From assembly GCA_021295655.1 (NCBI GenBank), contig JAGWBX010000009.1, positions 56,618 to 120,617 on the forward strand: a stretch of DNA of 64,000 nt. Direction: 5' to 3'. The position numbers and the translations under genes were made by a program. Source of the stretch: Candidatus Latescibacterota bacterium. Its GTDB lineage: Bacteria; Latescibacterota; UBA2968; GCA-2709665. Of the stretch, positions 53,703-62,328 are shown in pieces. The notes under the pieces were generated by a model that was not told the origin of the DNA, ran no database searches, and was given only the letters and a program-made list of their open reading frames with translations. Within the stretch, counting starts at the first letter, position 1; every line of letters starts with the position of its first letter.

Positions 53703-56700
53703 CTATCGTCCCCCAACGCTTTGCAGGTATCCGAAAAGCAGGGTGAAGTAGAATTTAAAACCACTTTTTTCCAATTTCTCACCGGGGACCACGCGCGGCA
53801 ATGTATCCATTCCGTATGCGACGTCGAGGCTTGCGCGGGTCGGAAAGGTGTAAAAGGACGTGGCGTCGTAACGGATCTGGACCCCCACGTCGCGCTTCCA
53901 ACCCCGGTTCAATGCGTTGTCCATTTCGTTTCCGTCCCACGCCCGGCCGATGCCGGCGAAGATGGATCCGAAGAGCTGATCGGAGTAAATGGGTCCGGTC
54001 TGACGATCCATCCGCGTCCGGATGGGGAAACGGAACGCGGCGCGAAACATGGCTGCCCTGCGCCCTTCGAGGCTGTAGAACGTATATCCTTTCATGTAGG
54101 GCAGGCCGCCCAGGAAGAAATCGAAGTAGTCATCCACTTCGCTGTCGATCAGCCCGCCATAGAATCGCAGCCCCAGAGCGGATCGTCCGGGACCCACCGG
54201 CAGGTATTCGTTCCAGTTCAGTGTAAACCGGTTGTAAAAGTAGCGGTCGAACGTTTCGATCAGAAGGGACGTGTCTTCCTTGAACCCGCTGATGAAAAAG
54301 TTGAACTGGCGGTCGTAACGGAACCACATCTCCCGTCCGGCCCGGGGGTTGATTTCCCTGTCTCTGGTTCGGCTGACGTTGCGCAGGGAATACCGGAACG
54401 CAAAATTGAATCCATGATGCGTGGTGGCGCCCAGGCTTACTTCGTCCATGCCGTTGAAACGGGCGACGTCCTGGTCCGTGGATGACAGGTTGTAGATGAA
54501 TCTGGCGTCCAGTCGCCCGCCCGCACCGAGCCGGTGCCTGGCGCCGAGTTCCACGCCGGAAATTGTAAACGTCTGGCTGAAAATGCGGAAGTTTTCGTCG
54601 CGGTTGAGAACGTCCTCTTCTTCGTGGCGCACGGCCCGATAGGCTTCCAGAAAGACCGTTGGACGCCAGCGGCGGTATTCATAGACCGCGAAGAGATCCA
54701 GGTCCCAGTCGCGCGCCGCCATGGCGCCCACGAGCAGGGACTGTTTGTTGAGGACGTCGTTGGATCCCGCGAAGATGCCCAGTTTTATCTTTCCCGCATC
54801 CACGGCAACGCGTGGAAAGAACGAGGTCGTGGAGAATTCGTTGCCGTAGGACCGGCTGTTCGGAACGGGGTCGTCCCCAAACGTGACGGCGGGCGGTCGC
54901 CCTGTCTCCGGTTGAAAGATTGCGGATGGGACCCGCTCCCACGCCCCTTTTCCCGAAAGGATCCGGATCTCATAGCCGTTGGCGCCGTAATGGGAAAAGG
55001 CAATCCGACGGTCGTTGGGATTGACGTGCGGTTGAAGTGCCCCGCCCAGAACGCGGGTGATTCGGTGTACGGACCCGTCTGTAATGCTGAAATGGTAGAG
55101 ATTGAATATGCCGTCCTGGTCCGAGGAAAAAACGAGGCCTGCCCCGTCGGGAGTCCAGCATGGGTCGCGGTCCGTGCCCGAGGAGGAGATTACGGTACTT
55201 AGACGCCCGCCGCGTGCGGGGACCATGGCGATATTCCGTGTGCCCTCCGGATGGAATACCGAGCATGCGATCTGCGAACCGTCGGGCGACCAGCGGGGCG
55301 TATAGACCTGTGAGCCGTCGTCGAACGACGTCAGCCTGCGGACACTGCCGTCCTCAACGTCCATCACGGCCAGGTTGGTCGAGCCACGGCCGTTTACCAC
55401 GAATGCGATCTGTTTTCCATCGGGCGAATATGCGGGGTGGCTGGCCCGGAGTCCGTGGGTGAGACGATTCTGGTCGGGTGGCAATTTCAGTGACAGACCG
55501 AGCGTCGCTCCGGTCTTCTGGAACAGCCCGGGTCCCCGCGACACGGTTGGGTCCACCGTGTAGAGATCCCAGAACCGGGAGCCGTGTCTGTCCGGTGGGC
55601 TGCGTCGCGCGAAAATCAGCCGAGGGGCGTCGGGCGACCAGTCCGGAGCGGTGTCGGCGCCGCCGGCCAGCGTTTCGGAAGAACTGTCGGAAAGGGTGTA
55701 TACAACCAGAGCGGTGCGTCCGAAGTCGCCGCCCCGATTGGAAAGATAAGCCAGCTGACCGCCGTCGGGCGACCAGCGGGGGTGGAGGTTGAAGTACCCC
55801 TTGCCTTGCAGGATTTCGCCGTCCGCCAGGCGTCCCTCCACTTCGGACTTCTGCGCCTCGTAACGCTCTTTGAGGGCGGCAACCCAGCGCCGGTGGAGTT
55901 CGCGGCCTGAAATGCCGATTGCGCCGCGGACGGCTGAATCGAAGTCTGTCCGCCAGAGCGAGTTCATATGGTTATAGATTTTCGGCAATTTGTCCTCGCC
56001 GAAGGTGTTGACGATGAACAGGGTCAGGGCATAGCCGTGGTCATAGACTTTTTCGAGGCCCAGACCGGTCTTTGAGCCGAAGACGCCCATTTCGTCGTAG
56101 GTGAGCAGGCGATTTTTCAGGGTGGCCATGCGAAGGATCATGTCACGGTGGGAGTCCCATCGGTCGAAACGGACACCGGGCGCCATGTATTGTGCCGTGC
56201 CCTCGGCGAACCAGGGCGGTACGATTGTAAGGGGAACGGCGTAGGATGCGAAGACGTCAGGGTAACCCGTGAGAATGTCGTCCCGCCGCTCTTCATTCTG
56301 GTACCCCAGATAGTGGAAGTATATTGCGGGAAGACGCCGCGGACCCTTGCGGGCCGTCTGCAGCGCAACGATATGGGTGAATTCGTGCGCGATCACATTC
56401 TGGAGCCAGTTGGTGTCGCCGCGCAGTTCGAATTCCAGGTTGGATGCCCAGATTTCCATGGTGTTGTGGTAATAGAAGGCCGCGCCATTGGCATAGTCGT
56501 CGGTGTCTTTCAGGATCAGCCGTATTTTTTCGTCGGGTGTGAAATTATAGAACGCCGTGACCGGACCGTACACGGTTTCTGCTGCTTTCGCGGCGCGGCC
56601 GGCAAAGCTTGCGAGGCCCTGGTGGTAATATATCTTGAAATGGGCGGTCTCCAGCACCTTCCAGCGCAATTCGGGATGGTTGGCGTCGAACTGGGCGCCG

Positions 56701-56819
56701 GCCGGCAGGGACGCCGACAGCAGCAGCGCAAGGCAGATCTTATAGATTCTGCCCGATGAGCGCCCCGTTCGTCCACTGCGGCACGCCTTCTTTCCAGGTT
56801 GTATAACCATCTCATCCAT
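53703..56819 (-). CDS. Peptidase-MA-like / TolB-propeller / outer-membrane barrel fusion protein
   Basis: A protein of about 1,038 residues. After a signal sequence (ending LPAGAQFD), residues 50-330 resemble the peptidase MA superfamily, with the zinc motif H145-E146-x2-H149 in VIAHEFTHIVAL and a downstream Glu206 in PPWFAEGTAQYM. Residues about 375-670 form a TolB-type propeller (HPRWSPDGGQLAYLS, HPAYSPDGKQIAFV, TPRWSPDGSQIACS, DPCWTPDGAGLVFSS). The last 340 residues are an Omp85/surface-antigen-like barrel ending in YLQSVGGR after strand FYFTLLFG. The combination suggests an outer-membrane protein with an exported peptidase domain. Start codons at 56819 and 56810 are equally weak; neither has a good ribosome binding site. 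Confidence 0.84.
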   Translation of the reverse strand: MDEMVIQPGKKACRSGRTGRSSGRIYKICLALLLSASLPAGAQFDANHPELRWKVLETAHFKIYYHQGLASFAGRAAKAAETVYGPVTAFYNFTPDEKIRLILKDTDDYANGAAFYYHNTMEIWASNLEFELRGDTNWLQNVIAHEFTHIVALQTARKGPRRLPAIYFHYLGYQNEERRDDILTGYPDVFASYAVPLTIVPPWFAEGTAQYMAPGVRFDRWDSHRDMILRMATLKNRLLTYDEMGVFGSKTGLGLEKVYDHGYALTLFIVNTFGEDKLPKIYNHMNSLWRTDFDSAVRGAIGISGRELHRRWVAALKERYEAQKSEVEGRLADGEILQGKGYFNLHPRWSPDGGQLAYLSNRGGDFGRTALVVYTLSDSSSETLAGGADTAPDWSPDAPRLIFARRSPPDRHGSRFWDLYTVDPTVSRGPGLFQKTGATLGLSLKLPPDQNRLTHGLRASHPAYSPDGKQIAFVVNGRGSTNLAVMDVEDGSVRRLTSFDDGSQVYTPRWSPDGSQIACSVFHPEGTRNIAMVPARGGRLSTVISSSGTDRDPCWTPDGAGLVFSSDQDGIFNLYHFSITDGSVHRITRVLGGALQPHVNPNDRRIAFSHYGANGYEIRILSGKGAWERVPSAIFQPETGRPPAVTFGDDPVPNSRSYGNEFSTTSFFPRVAVDAGKIKLGIFAGSNDVLNKQSLLVGAMAARDWDLDLFAVYEYRRWRPTVFLEAYRAVRHEEEDVLNRDENFRIFSQTFTISGVELGARHRLGAGGRLDARFIYNLSSTDQDVARFNGMDEVSLGATTHHGFNFAFRYSLRNVSRTRDREINPRAGREMWFRYDRQFNFFISGFKEDTSLLIETFDRYFYNRFTLNWNEYLPVGPGRSALGLRFYGGLIDSEVDDYFDFFLGGLPYMKGYTFYSLEGRRAAMFRAAFRFPIRTRMDRQTGPIYSDQLFGSIFAGIGRAWDGNEMDNALNRGWKRDVGVQIRYDATSFYTFPTRASLDVAYGMDTLPRVVPGEKLEKSGFKFYFTLLFGYLQSVGGR

Positions 56820-56826
56820 CAGACGT

Positions 56827-59800
56827 CTATTTGATAATCGCGGTTTTGACAAAGCGGACTTCGGATCGCTCTTCCGAGATGGCTTCCACGCGGCAGACAT
56901 AGAAACCGCTGGCATACTCGACCGTGTTCCAGCGGAGTTCGTTGTCCGTTCGGGGCGTTGGATTTTCCATGGTCATCCGTTCGACGATTTCTCCAAGCGC
57001 GTTGAACACGGCCACCTGGACGCGGGCGCTTTTCCCGAGGAAAAACCGGATCGTAGCCGACGTCCCGCGTACGGGATTCGGGTAGCAGTAGACCTGGTCC
57101 GGAGGCAAAAGCAGCGACGTGGTCTCCGGCGGCGGGTCGCTGGGCAGCGTGAGCATGCGACCCGTGTTGCCCGGCCCGCCTCCGGCCTGGCTCCAGACGA
57201 GATGATTTCCCGTAAAATGGGCGTCGAAGTTCTCGAGGTGCCAGAGATGCGCCGCTCCTTCTGTCGTGAAGACAACCAGTTCGAGGGTGCCGTCGCCGTC
57301 CAGGTCGTCAACCAGGGGGGAGGCGTGCACCGGGCCTGAAACGGGCAGCGGAAAGGACGGGAGGATTGTGCCGTTGGCGCCGAGGCCGTACACCAACCCG
57401 CCCCTCGTGGCCACGAATACGTCCAGGTCGCCGTCCAGGTTGATGTCGGCAAGCACGGGCGGTGCGGAAATCAGACCGGTCTCGTCCTTGAGTGGAAACG
57501 CAAGCGGCGTGTCGGTCTGATGGACGCCGTTGAATCGCACCACCCAGAGCCGGCCCTCGCCGCCGAATAGCACCTCGATGTAGCCGTCTTCGTCGAGATC
57601 GCCCAGTACAGGCGCCGAACCCGCGCCCCCGGGAACCGGCACACTCTGCGCCGTCATGCTCCCGTTGGAAAAGATGGAAACCACACCGTCCGCGTCGAGC
57701 GTGACGATCTCATCCCCGCCATCCCGGTCGAGGTCGCCCAGTATCGGGGTTCCCATAACGCGCGCGGCCAGATCAGCCACCTGTCGCACATGTCCATCGG
57801 CTTCGGCGATGAACAGCTCTCCCTGTCCCGCCAGCGCGACAACCTCGGTTTCCGGATCGTCGTCCACGTTTCCCGCCGCCAGGCCGGCGACGGGTCCCGC
57901 TCCTGTTTGCGCAGTGCCTGCATTCGCTCCCGCCAGGTTGCCCCAGGTGACGTCGCCGTTGGACCATCCCCAGATATCCACCAGCGCGTCCCCAATCCTG
58001 GCAACGAGGGGCGGGCAGGTGATCTCGCGTGGGGGCCCTGCCTGCGAAGCGGCAGTATTTCCGTGGCTCCAGAGGACCGGCGTGTGGTCACGCGCGAAGA
58101 TGAAATCGTCTTCGCCGTCTCCGTCGACGTCCCCCACGGCGGGGGTGAAGGACGTGAAGAACGGAAACGTTGCGTCCGGTACGGGTATGGCTGGATTCCC
58201 GGAGAGAGACAGCGGCATGGCGTTTCCGTCCTGCGGCGTCTCGATGGGGCCGCCGCTGCGGAGTATCTCCTTGACGCCGTCGCCGTTCAGGTCGATCGCG
58301 CGGGGCGCCTGCAGACCGACGTCTGCCAGCCCGGTAACGGGCCACGCGTCCTGCTGGTAGTCAAAGGTGATCACCACGTCCATGGTATCGTCGGGCGGGC
58401 TGAGAATCTGAATCGTAATACCGGTTGGATAATTCAGGTTGCTGCTGGTCGAGGGCACGGTATCCGGCCCGAAACGCGTGGCGTTGCCGGCATAGAACGG
58501 ATCATGGGCGCCGCCTTCTATGGCATCCAGTCTGATGATACCGGCCTGCACGATCCGGTCCGCGGCGTTGTTGCCGACGTCCTCCAGGCCGTCCGCCTCC
58601 TCCAGCGAGATTCCGCGCCTGTATTGCCCCGGGCTGATGAGGTAATGAGGATTGCTGTTGACGGGCGCGTCGTCGCCGCTGGCCTGAATGACGGCGTCGT
58701 CGACATGCCAGATCAGAATGCCCGAACCGGGAATGAAGGCGTCGTAGTCATCCACGGAGAGCCAGACGCGTTGCTCGGTTGAAAACGTTATGTTCGGTTT
58801 CCGTCCGTGTACCGCAAGCCGCGAGATGCGGTTTTCCAGAAGAAAGTACTCGGTGGCGCTCAGCGGGACTTTGACCGCCCGCGGCAGGTCGGACCCCGAG
58901 ACATGCGGCGCAACCAGCCGAACCGTGTCGTTCCGCGTGACCACCGTGGGCTCCAGCCATCCGAGGCGGATGCGGGACCACGCGAGGAGCCGGCTTGGGA
59001 CAAATCCGATGAGCAGGCTGTCTGCAGGTTCTCCGGTCAGCGGCTGAAGGTCCATTCTGGCGGCGGAAGCCACGGCGCCCGGACCACCGGTATCCAGCGG
59101 GCTCCAGTCTCCCACCGCGGGGAGCTCATCTTCGAAATTGGACAGCCCGGGCAGGCCAAGCTGGTGGGCGAAGAAGCGGACAAGCGTGCCGTTGAGACCA
59201 CCCCTGCCGTCCGTACTGACGGCTTCGGGAAGTAACATGCCGTTGCGAACGACCGTCGACCCCTCGTCCACCGCGATGGGTCCGTCCACAAAGCGCTCGA
59301 GATCTCTACCGGACACGAATGCGGACGGTATGTCGTTGATGGCCTGCCCGCCGGCCTCGGCCCCGAGCCCGGCGTGAAAGACCGCGAAGGCCTGGAACGC
59401 GGAAAAATCCAGGTTCGCTCCTTCCGCGGAATCAGCGGCCGCGATGCCGTCGTGGAAGAGTTGCGTGATGCGCTGGGCGATTTCGGTCCGGGTGCGCCCG
59501 TTGCCGTATTCTTTGAGGGGCCGGTCGATGACGTAGCTTCCGTCTGCTTCCTCGGGAAATACGGCGTAGTCGATTTCAAGTTGACCATCGGATATCTCCA
59601 GAAAATAGTTGCGCAGGGCCTGGAGGTGCGCTTCGAAGAAGGATCTGTCGTGCGGGGGGGCGTCGAAAGGGAAGATATAACCGTCGCGGACCGAATCGAA
59701 AGTCCGGAGATCGAAAGCGCCGTTTCCGCTGGTGGTCCCGTCGTCGGGATCTTCCACGGAAAATGAGACCCGGACAGCCAGGATGCGCCAGGTTTCCGTG

Positions 59801-59880
59801 GCGCCCTGAACGGCAGGCGGAGAAAAAACAAGGCAAAAAAAGCAGATGGCGAGTAGGAACGCTATTGTCCTTCGCTCCAT
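56827..59880 (-). CDS. M6-like secreted protein with lost zinc motif, VCBS/FG-GAP repeats and sorting domain
   Basis: A 1,017-residue exported protein (signal MERRTIAFLLAICFFCLVFS, then PPAVQG). Residues 30-400 match the M6 immune-inhibitor-like family (FFEAHLQALRNYFLEISDGQLEIDY, GDWSPLDTGG, LLENR), but where the family has HExxHxxGLPDL this protein reads RFFAHQLGLPGLSN, so the Glu and second His are missing. Residues about 490-900 are FG-GAP/VCBS-type repeats (DLNGDGVKEIL, DVDGDGEDDFIFA, DLDEDGYIEVLFGG). The C-terminus is a FlgD/Por-type sorting domain (CYPNPVRGTSATIRFFLGK ... SGFYVCRVEA). It is probably a binding protein rather than a protease. The ATG at 59880 starts the signal peptide. 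It ends 7 bp before the next gene. Confidence 0.83.
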   Translation of the reverse strand: MERRTIAFLLAICFFCLVFSPPAVQGATETWRILAVRVSFSVEDPDDGTTSGNGAFDLRTFDSVRDGYIFPFDAPPHDRSFFEAHLQALRNYFLEISDGQLEIDYAVFPEEADGSYVIDRPLKEYGNGRTRTEIAQRITQLFHDGIAAADSAEGANLDFSAFQAFAVFHAGLGAEAGGQAINDIPSAFVSGRDLERFVDGPIAVDEGSTVVRNGMLLPEAVSTDGRGGLNGTLVRFFAHQLGLPGLSNFEDELPAVGDWSPLDTGGPGAVASAARMDLQPLTGEPADSLLIGFVPSRLLAWSRIRLGWLEPTVVTRNDTVRLVAPHVSGSDLPRAVKVPLSATEYFLLENRISRLAVHGRKPNITFSTEQRVWLSVDDYDAFIPGSGILIWHVDDAVIQASGDDAPVNSNPHYLISPGQYRRGISLEEADGLEDVGNNAADRIVQAGIIRLDAIEGGAHDPFYAGNATRFGPDTVPSTSSNLNYPTGITIQILSPPDDTMDVVITFDYQQDAWPVTGLADVGLQAPRAIDLNGDGVKEILRSGGPIETPQDGNAMPLSLSGNPAIPVPDATFPFFTSFTPAVGDVDGDGEDDFIFARDHTPVLWSHGNTAASQAGPPREITCPPLVARIGDALVDIWGWSNGDVTWGNLAGANAGTAQTGAGPVAGLAAGNVDDDPETEVVALAGQGELFIAEADGHVRQVADLAARVMGTPILGDLDRDGGDEIVTLDADGVVSIFSNGSMTAQSVPVPGGAGSAPVLGDLDEDGYIEVLFGGEGRLWVVRFNGVHQTDTPLAFPLKDETGLISAPPVLADINLDGDLDVFVATRGGLVYGLGANGTILPSFPLPVSGPVHASPLVDDLDGDGTLELVVFTTEGAAHLWHLENFDAHFTGNHLVWSQAGGGPGNTGRMLTLPSDPPPETTSLLLPPDQVYCYPNPVRGTSATIRFFLGKSARVQVAVFNALGEIVERMTMENPTPRTDNELRWNTVEYASGFYVCRVEAISEERSEVRFVKTAIIK

Positions 59881-60200
59881 TTGCAGACTGCGAATGGGTT
59901 CAACCCGCCGCAACCACACGATGGTTTTCGACCCTTTGAGAATTCAAGCGAAAAATGGCAGAAGAAAACGCCGTTCCATCGATCCGTGTCCCGTCCCGTA
60001 AATTCCACACCACTCGACCGCCTGTGCGTGCGTGAGACAGCACGCACAGGCAGGCCGATTCATCCCGTCCTATTGCGTTGCTTGAGCTGCCTGTGATTCA
60101 TGTTCTGCCTGTGCTGAGCCTGTCGAAGCAAGCCTGTCGAAGGATGCGGGCCGGGCGGCTCGGCGGTCGAATTCAGGCAACTTGCTTCCGGGTCCGAACA
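59881..60200. repeat. Intergenic repeats between porV and the M6-like gene
   Basis: 60021-60054 is a palindrome (CCTGTGCGTGCGTGAGACAG and its partner arm ending GCACAGGCAGG) that closely matches, in reverse, the element inside the transposase at 39349-39384. 60113-60142 holds two copies of GCCTGTCGAAG, a widespread bacterial repeat motif. No gene is present. Confidence 0.75.
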
Positions 60201-61247
60201 CTAAAAGGAGAAACCGCCCGTGAAGCGAAACACATCTTCAAGGGTGGTGCCTCGATTGGCGAAATAGGAAAGATCGAACGACGCCCAGTTGTACTTGAGG
60301 CCCAGGCCGAAGGTCGGGCTGTTCCGTTCGCCATCCTGATCGTGGAAATATCCCGCCCGCAGGGCGAAGGCGGATTCTTCGGAAAGGTTGTAACTCCATT
60401 CGATGCCGGTACGGTAGTCGATGTCCTTGAGTTCCTCGCCGCCGTTGCGGTCGCTCCAGCCCGTGGCGAAGGAGAAAAAGCCTGTATCGGCCAGAGGCTT
60501 GTAGATATCCGCTGCAAAAAGCAGCGTTGAATTGCCGCGCTGCAGCGCCGTATAGGCGATTCCGATGGTGAAATTCTGCGGCAGCGGATCGGCCTGGTCT
60601 GCATCGATAAACGTAATATTAGGTCCCACGTTTCGCAGCGCCCACGCAAGCGTGAATTTGTCGGTGGCTTGCCACATGAATCCCAGGTCGCCCGCGAAAG
60701 ACGTACCCGCGCCCTTGCCCTTTTCGATGCCCGCGCCCTGTGGGGCGAGGCTTTCATGAATGAACTTCATCGTGGTGCCTACGGCGACGTTTTTAACCAC
60801 AAAGGCGCCGTACGAGACGGCCACAGCCAGTCCATAGCTCGTGAATTTGCCCAGATCCTGCCCCTGTGAGTCGGTACGGTGCTGGGACCCGAGCGAGGTG
60901 TAGATCAGGCTGAAGCCCAGATTGCCCACGCCTTCGACCGGTTGCGTGTAAGCGCCGAACGACGTGAATATATCACTTGCCAGCGACGGAACGGGCTTGT
61001 ACATCGTCGTGCTCATGTGCCGGTTCGTGTCGTCGGCCAGGGCTGCCGGATTGTAATAGGTCGCGTTGGCGCCGTCGGCAATGGCAATATAGGCTTCACC
61101 CATTCCCGCCGAACGCGCGCTGGGCTGAAACAGAAGAAATGGCGCCGCGGCCTGGCTCTCGGGCGTCGCCCACGAGGGGACCGGAAACGCGAACGAAACG
61201 ACCAGCATCATGCCCATCAGGCACACGCACATGCGGTTGGTTTTCAT
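60201..61247 (-). CDS. porV: PorV-like outer-membrane protein (PorV/PorQ family, type IX secretion)
   Basis: A 348-residue exported barrel protein. The signal peptide ends FPVPSWATPES, followed by FLLFQPSARSAGMGEAYIAIADGANATYYNPAALA, the N-terminal signature of PorV/PorQ (FadL-like fold). The barrel ends in FRFTGGFSF with a terminal Phe. In Bacteroidota PorV shuttles sorting-domain cargo from the secretion pore to the PorU sortase. That fits the sorting domains on proteins at 19838, 29544 and 56827. The ATG at 61247 follows AAGGAG by nine bases. The 439 bp upstream hold no gene. Confidence 0.9.
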   Translation of the reverse strand: MKTNRMCVCLMGMMLVVSFAFPVPSWATPESQAAAPFLLFQPSARSAGMGEAYIAIADGANATYYNPAALADDTNRHMSTTMYKPVPSLASDIFTSFGAYTQPVEGVGNLGFSLIYTSLGSQHRTDSQGQDLGKFTSYGLAVAVSYGAFVVKNVAVGTTMKFIHESLAPQGAGIEKGKGAGTSFAGDLGFMWQATDKFTLAWALRNVGPNITFIDADQADPLPQNFTIGIAYTALQRGNSTLLFAADIYKPLADTGFFSFATGWSDRNGGEELKDIDYRTGIEWSYNLSEESAFALRAGYFHDQDGERNSPTFGLGLKYNWASFDLSYFANRGTTLEDVFRFTGGFSF

Positions 61248-61686
61248 GGAGTTCAGCTCCTTGAGGTGTGACGGTGTTTTTTTCGCGCGATTAACCGCGG
61301 CGGAAATAACCGAGGCAACAGGACACAAAAAACCGGGTGCGGAGAGGGGCTGGACGGCGTGCGCCCCGCTTTTTCCCGACGCCCCGGTTGTTTTCCCGAA
61401 CGGCATGGGCGCTCACTCCACTCGCCAAAGGTTTTGACAACAAGTCCACAATGCGACGAACGCCCCGGGGGCGAAGGCGGCGTTAACCAGCCTTGTCGAC
61501 AGTTTCTCATGTGGAACGGAATTGTGGAACTACGGGCAAAACACGTCAGCGAATGTTCGAAATAGGCGCTCCAGCCGGAAAAAATCTTGTTTGGCAGCCG
61601 CTTGTTGTATATTTTCTCTGAAACTGAGTGCTGCAAAGAACGAATGCCGCGAATCAGACGTTATGGATCAGGAAAGGGGCTCTGGG

Positions 61687-61944
61687 GTGATCGACCGGGA
61701 ACTTCTGGATATTCTGGCCTGTCCCGAAAACAAATCACCGGTGTGTCCGGCAGATCGGGAATTGATCCGAAAAGTCAACGATCTTATAGAAAGGGGCGAG
61801 TTGTGCAACCGGGGGGGAACCCCCGTTGGAAAACCCGTTGACGGAGGCCTTGTTCGCGAGGACGGCGCTTACCTGTACCCGATTGAAGACAACATTCCCA
61901 TCATGCTGATTGAGGAGGCGATACCGCTTGCGAAGATCCGGTGA
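61687..61944 (+). CDS. Trm112/YcaR-like small zinc-ribbon protein
   Basis: An 85-residue protein opening IDRELLDILACPENKSPVCPAD, continuing REDGAYLYPIEDNIPIMLIEEAI, the Trm112/UPF0434 pattern. In this family the protein binds and stabilises methyltransferases; the bacterial YcaR group is poorly characterised. Only the CPE Cys and one or two others are visible, so the zinc site may be degenerate. The GTG at 61687 has AAAGGGG upstream; an ATG at 61663 is an alternative adding eight residues. The 384 bp after it hold no gene. Confidence 0.78.
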   Translation: MIDRELLDILACPENKSPVCPADRELIRKVNDLIERGELCNRGGTPVGKPVDGGLVREDGAYLYPIEDNIPIMLIEEAIPLAKIR

Positions 61945-62328
61945 AGTCTCGAATCCTTCCCTTGTCTTTTAAGTCTTTGTGCAATCTTGGGTTTCAATGC
62001 AAGGGCCGTAACCAACGGCGCCTGGCGACAGGGCGGATTCGGATCTCGTTAAGCGAAAAAATTACGTTAATCGCCATTGAAATGTCAAGTCTTTTCCTCG
62101 AATTCAAGATATAAACGCATCTGGCGCACAGGGGTTCCCGACTTTTCCGTTCGGCCGTCACATTTTCCCGGCCGGTGTTTCGGTACAGGGAAGACAGGCG
62201 GCCATTCCCGTTTGACAATCGCACTCGACTGGAAACGACGTCATACGCGCTCCAACGCAGGATGGCCCCTCTCGACATTCGACAGGTTCCCGGCTCCGTG
62301 CGTCCGACCGTCGTCCCGGGGGTTACTC

